Positions 1 through 9,585 of a DNA stretch of 61,420 bases are shown in pieces (position 1 is the stretch's first letter; each line of letters begins with the position of its first letter). Source of the DNA: Actinomycetes bacterium (lineage in GTDB: Bacteria; Actinomycetota; Acidimicrobiia; Acidimicrobiales; GCA-2861595); NCBI GenBank assembly GCA_023264975.1, contig JAHFUS010000014.1:1-61420 (forward strand). Direction: 5' to 3'. The notes under the pieces were generated by a model, which searched no databases, was not told the origin of the DNA, and worked only from the letters and a program-made list of their open reading frames with translations. The translations under genes were made by a program, and so were the position numbers.

Positions 1-1
1 C

Positions 2-1870
2 GGCACGCGTACCGCCCCCCGCTCGGCCGGCGCCCCCCGCTCGGCCGGCGCCCGCCGAGGCCGCCGCCGGGGGCCGAACTCCCGCAGCCGTCTGGCCGCC
101 ACCCGCGCCGCCATGGTGGTGGCCTTCTTCCTGCTGGCTGCACGCGTCGTGCAGGTGCAGGGCGTGTCGGCAGACCGCTACTCGGCCGTGGGCGAGTCCC
201 AGCGCATCCGGTCGGTCGCCCTGCCGGCCGAGCGGGGCGCCATCTTCGACCGCAGCGGGCGCGACCTGGCGCTCACCGTCCGCCAGTCCACCGTGGTCGC
301 CGACCCCCGCCTGGTGGCCGACCCCCTCGGGGCGGCGAACAAGCTCGCCCCTGTGGTCGGCGCCGACGTCGCCCTCCTCCAGACCCGTCTCACCCGCGAC
401 CTCGGCTTCGTCTACCTGGCCCGCCGGGTCGACGACGACGTGGCCGCCAAGGTCAAGGCGCTCGCCATCCCCGGCGTGAGCCTCATCGATGAGCCCGAGC
501 GCTTCCTGCCTGCGGGCGACATGGCCCTGCCGCTGCTGGGCAAGGTCGGTACCGACAACGACGGGCTGTCCGGCCTCGAGAACCAGTACGAGGAACGCTT
601 GGCCGGCAAGCCCGGGAAGATCGTCGTGGAGCGCGACCCCCGGGGCGGCGACATTCCCGGCGGCGTCCGCCAGTTCGACCCGTCGGCCCGCGGTGACGAC
701 CTGGTGCTCACCCTCGACCGGTCGCTCCAGTACGAGACCGAGCGGGCCCTGTCCGCCGAGATCGTGACGTCCAACTCCAAGTCCGGCACCGCCATCGTGA
801 TGCAGACCCGCACGGGCGAGATCCTGGCCCTGGCCAATCTCCAGGCGGGCACGGGCGGGGCGCCCCCACGGCAGGCCGACAAGAACATGGCCGTCACCAA
901 CGTGTTCGAGCCGGGCTCGGTGAACAAGGTCATCACCATCTCGGCCGCCCTCGAAGAAGGCATCATCAAGCCGGACGACGTGCTCGACGTGCCCAGCACC
1001 ATCAAGGTCGCCGACCACGTCTTCTCCGAGCACGACCCGCACCCGCTGGCCAAGTGGTCGATCACCGACATCATGGCCAACTCGTCGAACGTGGGGTCGA
1101 TCATGATCGGCCAGAAGGTCGGCAAGGAGCGGATCGACAACTACCTGCGGGACTACGGCTTCGGGGCCAAGACGGGCCTCGGCTTCCCCGGCGAGTCGCG
1201 CGGCATCCTTCTCGACCCGAAGAAGTGGTCGGGAACGTCGATCGGCACGGTGCCCATCGGTCAGGGGTTGGCGGTGACGTCGATGCAGATGCTGGCCGCC
1301 TACAACTCGGTGGCCAACGGCGGCACGTGGGTGGCGCCCAAGCTGGTGAAGGCCACGGTCGACACCGGAGGCCGCCACCACGCCACACCCGAGTCCGGGG
1401 CGCGCCGGGTGGTGTCGGCCCGCACCGCCCAGCAGGTGACGGCCATGCTCAGCGAGGTCGTCCGGGTCGGCACCGGCACGGCGGCGGCGGTCGACGGCTA
1501 CACGGTGGCCGGCAAGACGGGCACCGCCCGCAAGCCCCTCGAGGGTGCCCGCGGCTACCAGGCGGGCGCCTACGTGGCCACCTTCGCCGGCTTCGTGCCG
1601 GCCGAGCGGCCCGAGTTCACGATCATCGTGGTGCTCGACGAGCCCACGCCCATCTACGGCGGCCTGGTGTCGGCGCCCGTGTTCGCCCAGGTCGCCCGCT
1701 ACGCCCTGCGCCAGTTCCAGGTGCCGCCGCCGCCGCCCGACGCCGTCCCGGTGGGCGCGGCCGGGGTGCCTCGGTCGACTCCCGCGAGCGCCGGCCAGGC
1801 GACGTCCGACGGCGCGGCCGTCCCGGTGGTCACCACTACGCTGCCGACGTCCAGCCCGCCGACCCAATAG
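2..1870 (+). CDS. ftsI: Peptidoglycan transpeptidase FtsI / penicillin-binding protein (5' end cut by window)
   Basis: Class B penicillin-binding protein that crosslinks septal peptidoglycan. The three active-site motifs are present; counting from the in-frame ATG at 113 they are S269-V-N-K272, S324-S-N326 and K468-T-G470. One N-terminal membrane segment (MVVAFFLLAARVV) is followed by the dimerisation domain and then the transpeptidase domain. The tail is Pro/Ser/Thr-rich. The ATG at 113 would start inside the membrane segment. The frame is open back to the window edge and codes a basic, Arg-rich stretch, the expected cytoplasmic tail, so the true start probably lies outside the window. murE follows after 14 bases. 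Confidence 0.93.
   Translation, partial: GTRTAPRSAGAPRSAGARRGRRRGPNSRSRLAATRAAMVVAFFLLAARVVQVQGVSADRYSAVGESQRIRSVALPAERGAIFDRSGRDLALTVRQSTVVADPRLVADPLGAANKLAPVVGADVALLQTRLTRDLGFVYLARRVDDDVAAKVKALAIPGVSLIDEPERFLPAGDMALPLLGKVGTDNDGLSGLENQYEERLAGKPGKIVVERDPRGGDIPGGVRQFDPSARGDDLVLTLDRSLQYETERALSAEIVTSNSKSGTAIVMQTRTGEILALANLQAGTGGAPPRQADKNMAVTNVFEPGSVNKVITISAALEEGIIKPDDVLDVPSTIKVADHVFSEHDPHPLAKWSITDIMANSSNVGSIMIGQKVGKERIDNYLRDYGFGAKTGLGFPGESRGILLDPKKWSGTSIGTVPIGQGLAVTSMQMLAAYNSVANGGTWVAPKLVKATVDTGGRHHATPESGARRVVSARTAQQVTAMLSEVVRVGTGTAAAVDGYTVAGKTGTARKPLEGARGYQAGAYVATFAGFVPAERPEFTIIVVLDEPTPIYGGLVSAPVFAQVARYALRQFQVPPPPPDAVPVGAAGVPRSTPASAGQATSDGAAVPVVTTTLPTSSPPTQ
14..49 (+). repeat. Two tandem 18-bp coding repeats
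   Basis: The unit GCCCCCCGCTCGGCCGGC occurs twice back to back (14-31 and 32-49). In the ftsI frame it encodes a repeated APRSAG-type peptide in the presumed cytoplasmic tail. It looks like a simple in-frame duplication. Confidence 0.75.
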
Positions 1871-1884
1871 GCCCATCGCCTCTC

Positions 1885-3303
1885 ATGCGGCTCGAACGAC
1901 TCTTGGACGACGTCCACGTGCTGGAGCGGCGCGGTGACCCCGACTCGGTGGACGTCGCCTCCGTCACCTACGACTCGCGAACGGTCGCGCCCGGCGCCGT
2001 GTACTGCTGCATCCCCGGTCGAATGAGCGACGGCCACGACCATGCGCCGGCCGCGGTCGCGGCCGGCGCCGTCGCACTGCTGTGCGAGCGGTTCGTCGCC
2101 GTCGACGTGGCCCAGGCGCGCGTGGCCAGCGCCAGGGAGGCCATGGCCCCGGTTGCGGCCGCGTTCCACGGCCACCCCTCGCGTGCCCTCTCGGTGGTCG
2201 GCGTCACCGGCACCAACGGCAAGACCACCGTCACCCACCTGCTGGCCGCCGCGCTGCGGGCCCACGGCTTGGGCACCGGCGTCATCGGCACCCTCGACGG
2301 TCCCCGCACGACGCCCGAGGCCCCCGAGTTGCAGGCCGCCCTGGCGCGCCATCTGGACGACGGGGCCAGGGCGGTGGCCCTCGAGGTCTCGTCCGACGCG
2401 CTGGTGCAGCACCGGGTGGACGCCGTGTGGTTCGCCGTCGCCGCCTTCACCAACCTCAGCCCCGAGCACCTCAACACCCACGGCGACATGGAGTCGTACT
2501 TCGCAGCCAAGGCGTCCCTGTTCGACCCCGGGCGGGCGGGCAGCGGCGTGGTGAACGCCGACGACACGTGGGGCCGGCGCCTCCTTGCCTCGGCCCGGTT
2601 ACCGCTCGTTCCCTATTCCATGGACGACGTCACCGACGTCGAGGTCCGGCCCCGGAGCACCCGCTTTTGCTGGGAGGGCCATCCCGTCGATCTCCGCCTC
2701 GGCGGCCGCTTCAACGTGTCCAACGCCGTGTGCGCGGCGACCATCGCCCGGGAGATGGGCGTGCCCGGCGCCGCGGTCGCCGCCGGTCTGTCCGACATCG
2801 GCGCCCTGCCGGGGCGCTACGAGCGGGTCGACTCCGGCCAGCCCTTCACCGTCGTCGTCGACTACGCACACACGCCCGCCGCCCTCGAGCAGGTGCTGCT
2901 GGCGGCGCGCGAGGAGGTGGGCAACGGCGGCCGGGTCCTGGTGGTGTTCGGCTGCGGCGGCGAGCGCGACAAGGGTAAGCGCCCGCTCATGGGGGAGGTG
3001 GCGGCCCGGATCGCCGACGTGGTGGTGCTCACGTCCGACAACCCCCGCGGAGAAGATCCCGCGGCCATCCTCGACGAGGTGAGGGCGGGCGCCGGCGCCG
3101 CCCACGCCCTGGTGGTCGAGCCCGACCGCAGGGCCGCCGTCCGCGCCGCCGTCGAGGCGGCGCGTCCCTGCGATGTGGTGGTGGTGGCCGGCAAGGGCCA
3201 CGAGACCGGCCAGACTGCGGCCGGGCGCACCGAGGCGTTCGACGACCGCGAGGTGGCCCGCGCCGCGCTGCGCGCCGCCGGCCACAGCGGGACGACGACG
3301 TGA
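1885..3303 (+). CDS. murE: UDP-MurNAc-L-Ala-D-Glu:meso-diaminopimelate ligase MurE
   Basis: Cytoplasmic Mur ligase that adds the third amino acid to the peptidoglycan stem peptide. The 472-aa product has the ATP-binding GTNGKTT loop (K113) and a D385-N-P-R388 motif. DNPR is the established signature of meso-diaminopimelate-specific MurE, so the cell wall is probably mDAP type. I chose ATG 1885 because it gives a normal MurE N-terminus (MRLERLLDDV) just after ftsI; the frame stays open further upstream only as an ftsI shadow. The stop overlaps the mraY GTG (GTGA). Confidence 0.95.
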   Translation: MRLERLLDDVHVLERRGDPDSVDVASVTYDSRTVAPGAVYCCIPGRMSDGHDHAPAAVAAGAVALLCERFVAVDVAQARVASAREAMAPVAAAFHGHPSRALSVVGVTGTNGKTTVTHLLAAALRAHGLGTGVIGTLDGPRTTPEAPELQAALARHLDDGARAVALEVSSDALVQHRVDAVWFAVAAFTNLSPEHLNTHGDMESYFAAKASLFDPGRAGSGVVNADDTWGRRLLASARLPLVPYSMDDVTDVEVRPRSTRFCWEGHPVDLRLGGRFNVSNAVCAATIAREMGVPGAAVAAGLSDIGALPGRYERVDSGQPFTVVVDYAHTPAALEQVLLAAREEVGNGGRVLVVFGCGGERDKGKRPLMGEVAARIADVVVLTSDNPRGEDPAAILDEVRAGAGAAHALVVEPDRRAAVRAAVEAARPCDVVVVAGKGHETGQTAAGRTEAFDDREVARAALRAAGHSGTTT

Positions 3304-4334
3304 TCGACCTCCTCGTCGCCGGCGGCGTGGCCCTCATCCTCTCGCTCGTCGGCACGCCCATCCTGATCGGCTGGCTCCAGGCCAACGGCATCGGCCAGCA
3401 GATCCGCGACGACGGCCCCTCCGGCCACTTCACCAAGGCGGGCACGCCCACCATGGGCGGGATCATGATCGTGCTGGGCGCCCTCGGCGGCTACCTGGCC
3501 GGCCACCTGCGGGGCGGGAACATCTTCACGAGGGGAGGCATCCTCGTCGCCCTCACCGTTGGCGCCGCCGGCCTGGTGGGGCTGGCCGACGACTGGCTCA
3601 AGGTGCGTCGCAAGCAGAGCCTGGGCCTGAACAAGCGGGCCAAGATCGCCGGCCAGCTCGTCGTGGCGGGCGGGTTCGCCGTGCTCGCCTTGAACTGGGC
3701 CCACGTCAAGACCGACCTGTCGTTCACCCGGTGGGACTCGGTCGGCATCCACCTGTCGCCGCCCGTGTACGTGGCGTGGGCCGTGATCCTCATCATCGGG
3801 ACGTCGAACGCGGTGAACCTCACCGACGGGCTCGACGGCCTGGCCGCCGGCTCCTCCACGTTCGCCTTCTCCGCCTTCGCCATCATCGGTTTCTGGCAGT
3901 TCCGCCACTTCGACGTCTACCAGGTGCCCCAGGCCCTCGACCTGGCCGTGCTGGCCGTGGCGCTCACTGGCGCCTGCACCGGCTTTCTGTGGTGGAACGC
4001 AGCGCCGGCCCGCATCTTCATGGGCGACACCGGATCGCTCGCCATCGGCGCCGGGATGGCCGCTTTCGCCCTGGTGATGAACACCCACCTGCTCCTGCCG
4101 GTGGTGGGCGGGCTTTACGTGCTCGAGACGCTGTCGGTGATGATCCAGGTGGCCAGCTTCCAGATCTTCCATCGCCGGGTGTTCCGCATGGCGCCCGTGC
4201 ATCATCACTTCGAGCTGGCCGGCTGGCCCGAGGTCACCGTGATCGTGCGCTTCTGGATCCTGTCCGGCCTGTGCACTGCGCTCGCCCTCGGCCTCTTCTA
4301 CGCCGACTTCATATCCCTCGGGGCCCTCGATTGA
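3300..4334 (+). CDS. mraY: Phospho-MurNAc-pentapeptide transferase MraY
   Basis: Integral membrane enzyme that moves phospho-MurNAc-pentapeptide onto undecaprenyl phosphate to form lipid I. It is 344 aa with about ten hydrophobic segments. The NLTDGLDG motif (N173, D176, D179) carries the conserved Mg-binding/catalytic aspartates, and the histidine-rich PVHHHFE loop is present near the C-terminus. GTG start overlaps the murE stop; the stop overlaps the murD TTG. The tight packing implies translational coupling. Confidence 0.96.
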   Translation: MIDLLVAGGVALILSLVGTPILIGWLQANGIGQQIRDDGPSGHFTKAGTPTMGGIMIVLGALGGYLAGHLRGGNIFTRGGILVALTVGAAGLVGLADDWLKVRRKQSLGLNKRAKIAGQLVVAGGFAVLALNWAHVKTDLSFTRWDSVGIHLSPPVYVAWAVILIIGTSNAVNLTDGLDGLAAGSSTFAFSAFAIIGFWQFRHFDVYQVPQALDLAVLAVALTGACTGFLWWNAAPARIFMGDTGSLAIGAGMAAFALVMNTHLLLPVVGGLYVLETLSVMIQVASFQIFHRRVFRMAPVHHHFELAGWPEVTVIVRFWILSGLCTALALGLFYADFISLGALD

Positions 4335-5647
4335 CGGCGGGCGAGCGGGGCACGGCAGTGGTGGTCGGCTTCGGCGTCACCGGCCGGGCCACCGTCTCCC
4401 ACCTGGTCGCGGCGGGCTGGAGGGTGGTGGTGGTGGAGGACGCGGCCACCACGTCGACCACCGTCGCAGTTGCCGGTCTCGGCGCCGTCCTCGGCACCTT
4501 GGCCGATGTCGCGGGCGCCGGCCTGGTGGTGCCCAGTCCCGGCGTGGGGCCGTCCCACCCCGTCTACGCGAAAGCGCGCGACGCGGGCGTGACGGTGGTG
4601 AGCGAGGTGGAGGTGGCCTGGCGGGCGGCGCCGGCCAAGCGCTACGTCGCCGTCACCGGCACCAACGGGAAGAGCACGGTGACGACGCTGATCGCCGCCA
4701 TGCTGGCGGCCGGCGGCACGGGCGTGGTGGCGGCCGGCAACATCGGCCTGCCCCTCGTGACCGCCGTGGCCGGCGACGCCGAGGTGGTGGTGGCCGAGGT
4801 GTCCTCCTTCCAGCTCGAGTACACCGACCGGTTCCGTCCCGATGTCGCGGTGTGGCTCAACTTCGCCCCCGACCACCTCGACTGGCACCGGTCGATGGAC
4901 GACTACGCAGCGGCCAAGGCGCGCATCTGGGCCAACCAGCGGCCGGCCGACGTGGCCGTGGTGAACGCCGAGGACCCGGTGGTGATGGCGGCCGTCGCCG
5001 GCGCGCCCGGGCGGGTCGTCACGTTCGGCCCCGCCGGCAGCGGGGCGGACTGGCACGTGGACGGCGACGACCTGTCAGGCCCGTCGGGTCCGGTGATGGC
5101 GGTCGCCGACCTGCCCCGTTCCCTGCCCCACGACGTGGCCAACGTGTTGGCGGCCATGGCAGCCGCCACCGCGGCCGGGGCGAGCCCGGCCGCGTGCGCG
5201 ACCGGCGCCACCCACGCCGAGGGGCTCCCCCATCGCGTCCAGCTGGTGGGGGAGGCTGGGGGCGTGCGGTACTACGACGACTCCAAGGCGACCACGCCCG
5301 CGTCGGTGCAGGCCGCCCTGCGGGCCTTCGACTCCGTGGTGCTCATCGCCGGCGGCCGCAACAAGGGCCTCGACCTGCGGCCACTGGCCGACGAGGCCGG
5401 GCGCCTGCGCGCCGTGGTGGCCATCGGCGAGGCCGCACCCGAGGTCGAGGCCGCCTTCGCCGGGTCCGCTCCCGTCAGCGTGGCCACCTCGATGGCCGAC
5501 GCCGTCCGCCGAGCCGCCGCCGCGGCGATGCCTGGTGACGCCGTGCTGCTCTCGCCGGCGTGCGCCTCGTTCGACTGGTACCGCTCGTACGCCGAGCGGG
5601 GCGACGACTTCACCCGCCACGTGCGGGCCCTCCTGGAGGCGACATGA
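4331..5647 (+). CDS. murD: UDP-MurNAc-L-alanine:D-glutamate ligase MurD
   Basis: Adds D-glutamate, the second residue of the stem peptide. The 438-aa product has an N-terminal Rossmann-like fold (VVVGFGVTGRA), the ATP loop GTNGKST (K115), the SSFQLE segment and the C-terminal YDDSKATTP motif, all typical of MurD. The TTG at 4331 overlaps the mraY stop as TTGA and gives a normal N-terminus; the GTG at 4358 is the alternative but would cut into the first strand. The end overlaps ftsW by 4 bases (ATGA). Confidence 0.94.
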   Translation: MTAGERGTAVVVGFGVTGRATVSHLVAAGWRVVVVEDAATTSTTVAVAGLGAVLGTLADVAGAGLVVPSPGVGPSHPVYAKARDAGVTVVSEVEVAWRAAPAKRYVAVTGTNGKSTVTTLIAAMLAAGGTGVVAAGNIGLPLVTAVAGDAEVVVAEVSSFQLEYTDRFRPDVAVWLNFAPDHLDWHRSMDDYAAAKARIWANQRPADVAVVNAEDPVVMAAVAGAPGRVVTFGPAGSGADWHVDGDDLSGPSGPVMAVADLPRSLPHDVANVLAAMAAATAAGASPAACATGATHAEGLPHRVQLVGEAGGVRYYDDSKATTPASVQAALRAFDSVVLIAGGRNKGLDLRPLADEAGRLRAVVAIGEAAPEVEAAFAGSAPVSVATSMADAVRRAAAAAMPGDAVLLSPACASFDWYRSYAERGDDFTRHVRALLEAT

Positions 5648-6900
5648 CGAGCATCGCGCGCAGCGCCCGCTCCGGCGGGGCCCACCGCACGCCCTCCGGC
5701 TCCCGCAGCCGGAACACCGCCGTTGCGCCGGAGCGCAGCGGTCAGGTGGTGCTGGCCGGCGTCGTGGCGCTGCTGTGCCTCATCGGGTTGGTGATGGTGC
5801 TCAGCGCGTCGTCGGTACAGGCGCTGCGGGAGGGCGGGTCGTCGTGGTTCTACTTCCGCCGCCAGGTCCTCTGGGTGGGAGCGGGTTCGGCCGCCCTCGT
5901 GGTGGCCGCCCGCCTCGACTACCGGCTTCTGCGCCGCCTCGGCCTCCCGTTGCTGGTGGCGTCCGTCGCCCTGCTCGTCGTCGTGCTCGTCCCGGGCATG
6001 GGGATCTCCGTCAACGGTTCGACGCGGTGGATCGGCGTCGGCGGCTGGCGCATGCAGCCGTCGGAGCTGGCCAAGCTGGGACTGCTCCTGTCCTCCGCCG
6101 ACCTGCTGGCCCGGCGGGGAGGCCGTCCCGACACGGGCAGGTCCGCCATGTGGGTGGTGCTGCTCGGGTTCCTCCTCGTCGCGGCCCTGGTCATGGCCCA
6201 GCCCGACCTCGGCACCACCCTCGTCGTCGGGTGGATGGTGCTGTGCCTCCTGTACGTCGCCGGCACGCCGCTGCGATCCGTCGCCGGCCTCCTGGCGGCC
6301 GGCGCCGGCGCCGCCTTCGTGTTGGGCATGGCCGAGCCGTACCGGCGCGAGCGCCTCCTGTCGTTCATGAACCCCTGGGCCGATGCCGACAACACCGGCT
6401 ACCAGGTCGTGCAGTCCCTCGTGGGCATGGGCACCGGGCGCTTCACCGGCGTGGGCGTCGGCGCCAGCCGCGCCAAGTGGGGCTTCCTGCCCAACGCCCA
6501 CACCGACTTCATCTTCAGCATCATCGGCGAGGAGCTCGGCATGGTGGGCAGCCTCATCGTGATCGCCCTGTTCGCCGCCTTCGCCCTCGTCGGCATCCGG
6601 ATCGCCCTCCGGGCGCGCGACCGCTACGGGATGCTGCTTGCCGCCGGCATCACGTCGTGGGTCATCTCCCAGGCGTTCATCAACATCGGCGCGGTGGTGG
6701 GTGTGGTGCCGGTCAGCGGCCTGCCCCTGCCATTCGTCTCCTTCGGCGGCACGTCGATGGTGCTGCTCATGGGCGCCGTGGGCGTGCTGCTCAACATCGC
6801 CGGCCAGGGCTCGGCCCGGCCCGCCGGGCGGCCCACCCCCGCCGTGTCGACCGCCCCGACCCCCCGCAGCGGCCGCCTGCGCCCGCAGCCGGTCCGGTGA
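5644..6900 (+). CDS. ftsW: Septal peptidoglycan polymerase FtsW (SEDS family)
   Basis: SEDS glycosyltransferase that polymerises lipid II at the septum with FtsI as its partner. 418 aa, about ten membrane segments after a short basic cytoplasmic tail. Conserved SEDS stretches are visible: NGSTRWIGVG, the WRMQPSE loop, the acidic DFIFSIIGEE(L)G motif, and the final PLPFVSFGGTS. ATG 5644 overlaps the murD stop. The next gene begins only after a 185-bp gap holding a long hairpin, the first real break in this operon. Confidence 0.95.
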   Translation: MTSIARSARSGGAHRTPSGSRSRNTAVAPERSGQVVLAGVVALLCLIGLVMVLSASSVQALREGGSSWFYFRRQVLWVGAGSAALVVAARLDYRLLRRLGLPLLVASVALLVVVLVPGMGISVNGSTRWIGVGGWRMQPSELAKLGLLLSSADLLARRGGRPDTGRSAMWVVLLGFLLVAALVMAQPDLGTTLVVGWMVLCLLYVAGTPLRSVAGLLAAGAGAAFVLGMAEPYRRERLLSFMNPWADADNTGYQVVQSLVGMGTGRFTGVGVGASRAKWGFLPNAHTDFIFSIIGEELGMVGSLIVIALFAAFALVGIRIALRARDRYGMLLAAGITSWVISQAFINIGAVVGVVPVSGLPLPFVSFGGTSMVLLMGAVGVLLNIAGQGSARPAGRPTPAVSTAPTPRSGRLRPQPVR

Positions 6901-6967
6901 CGCCCGGGGACCAGGGCGCTGCGACGGGTCGAGTGTCGCCGGCAGGCGCCGTCGAGGGAGGCTTCTC

Positions 6968-7004
6968 GGTGAGGAAAACGACCGCCTGGGTCGTTTCCCT
7001 CACC
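6968..7004 (+). promoter_or_regulatory. Long hairpin between ftsW and murG
   Basis: The arms GGTGAGGAAAACGACC (6968-6983) and GGTCGTTTCCCTCACC (6989-7004) pair over 16 positions with one mismatch around a 5-base loop. No T-run follows, so it is not a classical terminator. It sits 68 bases after the ftsW stop and 81 before the murG start. It could stabilise a processed transcript end or attenuate murG; its role is unknown. Confidence 0.65.
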
Positions 7005-7085
7005 AAGGTACGGCGGCGGCCGGTCAGTGGCGCGGGCACCGCCGGTGCAGCCGCCGCAGGCGGCGAACGCACAGGAGGCGGGCGG

Positions 7086-8192
7086 GTGTGGGCGCTGGTG
7101 GCGGGCGGCGGCACCGCCGGCCATGTGCTGCCGGCGGTGGCCATCGCCGGCGCCCTGTCGGCGCGGGGCCGGCCACCGGCCGCCATCCACTTCGTCGGCT
7201 CGTCACGCGGGCAGGAGGCGACGCTGGTCCCGGCGGCCGGGTACGCCGTCACCCTGCTCCCGGGCAGGGGCATCGCCCGCCGGCTCACCATCGACAACGT
7301 GGGCGCCGTGATCGGCCTGCTGCGGGCGGTGGGAAAGGCGTTCGTGCTCACGGCCAGGGAGCGGCCGGCCGTCGTGGTGTCGGTGGGCGGGTACGCCAGC
7401 GTGCCGTGCGCGGCGGCCGCCGTCGCCCTCCGGGTTCCCCTCGTGCTGCACGAGCAGAACGCCGTGCCCGGCCTGGCCAACCGCCTGGCCGGCCGTTTCG
7501 CCAAGGCCAGCGCCGTCTCCTTCGAGGCCACGTCGCTGCCCCGGGCCGTCGTCACGGGCAACCCGGTGCGGCCCGAGGTGCTGGCGGTCGACCGCTCGCC
7601 GGCCGGCCGCACCCTGGCCCGGGCCGCGCTCGGCCTCCCGGCGGACGCAGTGGTGGTGGGCGTGTTCGGCGGGTCCCTGGGCGCCCGGCGGATCAACGAC
7701 GCCACCTTCGGGCTGATCGGGGCATGGGCGGACCGCCACGGCGTCGCCGTCCGCCACGCCGTCGGGTCGCGCGACTGGGCCACCGTCTCGACGCGGTTGC
7801 CCGCCGTCCCCGGTGGCGGACTCGTCTACGACCCCGTGGAGTACGAGGACCGCATGCCGCTGCTCTACGCAGCGGCCGACGTCGTGGTCAGCCGGGCCGG
7901 CGGCTCCACGGTGGCGGAACTGGCCGCCGCCGGCGTGCCCGCCGTGCTCGTGCCGCTCCCGGGCGCGCCGAACGACCACCAGACGGCCAACGGCATGGCC
8001 CTGGTGCGGGCCGGCGCCGCCGTTCTCGTCCCCGACGCCGAGTTCACACCCGGGCGCCTGGCCGCCGAGCTCGAGCCCCTGCTGGCCGACCCCGACCGGC
8101 TTTCGGCCATGGGCGACGCCGGGCGGCGCATCGCCCACCCCGACGCCGCCGACCGGGTGGCCGACCTGGTGGAGCGCCATGCCCGGCACTGA
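7086..8192 (+). CDS. murG: UDP-GlcNAc:lipid I N-acetylglucosaminyltransferase MurG
   Basis: Peripheral membrane GT-B glycosyltransferase that converts lipid I to lipid II. 368 aa. The N-terminal GGGTAGHV loop, the HEQNAVPG motif and the C-terminal donor-site segment SRAGGSTVAEL are all present. GTG 7086 is supported by a perfect AGGAGG at 7073-7078, 7 bases away. This is the strongest ribosome-binding site in the cluster, which fits a gene needing its own initiation after the preceding gap. It overlaps murC by 14 bases. Confidence 0.95.
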   Translation: MWALVAGGGTAGHVLPAVAIAGALSARGRPPAAIHFVGSSRGQEATLVPAAGYAVTLLPGRGIARRLTIDNVGAVIGLLRAVGKAFVLTARERPAVVVSVGGYASVPCAAAAVALRVPLVLHEQNAVPGLANRLAGRFAKASAVSFEATSLPRAVVTGNPVRPEVLAVDRSPAGRTLARAALGLPADAVVVGVFGGSLGARRINDATFGLIGAWADRHGVAVRHAVGSRDWATVSTRLPAVPGGGLVYDPVEYEDRMPLLYAAADVVVSRAGGSTVAELAAAGVPAVLVPLPGAPNDHQTANGMALVRAGAAVLVPDAEFTPGRLAAELEPLLADPDRLSAMGDAGRRIAHPDAADRVADLVERHARH

Positions 8193-9585
8193 GCTGTTCG
8201 ACCTCTCGACGCGACGGCGGATCCACGTGGTGGGCGCCGGTGGCGTGGGCATGAGCGCCATCGCCACCGTGCTGGCGGCCATGGGCCACCGGGTGTCAGG
8301 CAGCGACCTCAAATCGTCGACCGGGCTGGAGCACCTCCGCGCCCTCGGCGTCGAGGTGGCGGTGGGGCACCGGCCCGAGAACCTCGGCGACGCCGAGGTG
8401 GTCACCCTGTCGACCGCCGTACCCGCCACCAATCCCGAAATCGCGGCTGCGGCGGCGGCCGGCGTGCCCGTCCTGCGACGGGCCGAGATGCTGGCCGCGG
8501 TGGCGGCCACCCGGCGCAGCATCGGGGTAGGCGGCACCCACGGCAAGACCACCACCTCGTCGATGCTCGCCCTAGTGCTGGTCGAGGCGGGCATGCGGCC
8601 GTCGTTCCTGATCGGTGGGCAGGTGAACGACGTCGGCAGCGGCGCTGTCTGGGACGACGGCGAGTGGCTCGTGGTGGAGGCCGACGAGAGCGACGGCACC
8701 TTCCTCGAGCTCCCCCTCGAAGCGGTGGTCGTCACCAATGTCGAGCCCGACCACCTGGCCCATTACGGCGGCACCTTCGACGCCGTCGTCGACGCCTTCG
8801 GGCGGTACCTCGCCCGTGCGCCCGGCGCCAAGGTCGTGTGTGCCGACGACCCGGTAGCAGCCCGCTTGGCCGCCGCCGCGGGCGCCGTCACCTATGGCAC
8901 GGCCGACGACGCCGCCTACCGGATGACCGACGTCGCATCGGGGCGCAGCAGCGTGGCGTTCACCGTGTCGCACGGCGGCGCCGTGCTCGGTCGCGTCGCC
9001 CTGCCGGTGCCCGGCCTCTACAACGCCCGCAACGCCTGCGCCGCCCTGGTGACCGGCCTGCTGCTGGGCGCCCCTTTCACGGCGGCCGCCACCGCCCTGG
9101 CCCGCTACGGCGGGGTGGCCCGCCGGTTCCAGTTCCGGGGCGAGCGCGACGGCGTGACGTTCGTCGACGACTACGGCCACCTCCCCGGCGAGGTGGCGGC
9201 CGTGCTGGCTGCCACCCGCACCGGCGGCTGGTCGCGCGTGGTGGCCGTTTTCCAGCCCCACCGCTACTCCCGCACGGTCGAGGTGGCGGCCGACTTCGCA
9301 GGAGCCTTCGACGACGCCGACGTGGTGGTGCTCACCGACGTGTACGGGGCGGGCGAGACGCCCCGGCCGGGGGTCACCGGCAAGCTCGTGCTCGACGCCG
9401 TGCTCGACGCCCGCCCCGCCACCCAGGCCGCCTACATCACGGGCCGCCAGGAGCTGGCGCCCTACCTGCGTCGCATCCTGCGCCCCGGCGACCTCTGCAT
9501 CACCCTCGGCGCCGGCGACATCACGTTGCTGGCTGACGAGCTCCTCCGCCCCGTCCCGCCCGCCGGCGCCCGGCCGAGCCGGTGA
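8179..9585 (+). CDS. murC: UDP-N-acetylmuramate:L-alanine ligase MurC
   Basis: Adds L-alanine to UDP-MurNAc, the first stem-peptide step. 468 aa with the N-terminal GAGGVGMSA dinucleotide-like loop, the ATP loop GGTHGKTTT (K123), the EADESDGTF segment and the C-terminal DDYGHLPGEV motif. Most MurC proteins read DDYGHHP here, so one histidine is replaced by leucine. ATG 8179 lies inside the end of murG. The end overlaps murB (GTGA). Confidence 0.95.
   Translation: MPGTELFDLSTRRRIHVVGAGGVGMSAIATVLAAMGHRVSGSDLKSSTGLEHLRALGVEVAVGHRPENLGDAEVVTLSTAVPATNPEIAAAAAAGVPVLRRAEMLAAVAATRRSIGVGGTHGKTTTSSMLALVLVEAGMRPSFLIGGQVNDVGSGAVWDDGEWLVVEADESDGTFLELPLEAVVVTNVEPDHLAHYGGTFDAVVDAFGRYLARAPGAKVVCADDPVAARLAAAAGAVTYGTADDAAYRMTDVASGRSSVAFTVSHGGAVLGRVALPVPGLYNARNACAALVTGLLLGAPFTAAATALARYGGVARRFQFRGERDGVTFVDDYGHLPGEVAAVLAATRTGGWSRVVAVFQPHRYSRTVEVAADFAGAFDDADVVVLTDVYGAGETPRPGVTGKLVLDAVLDARPATQAAYITGRQELAPYLRRILRPGDLCITLGAGDITLLADELLRPVPPAGARPSR

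Noticed and set aside
1054-1884. Long upstream extension of the murE frame
   Set aside because: It overlaps ftsI in another frame and encodes an Arg/Gly-rich shadow. MurE homology begins at ATG 1885.
5535-7085. Upstream extension of the murG frame through ftsW
   Set aside because: It is out of frame with ftsW and low in complexity. GTG 7086 with AGGAGG and the GGGTAGH motif fixes the start.
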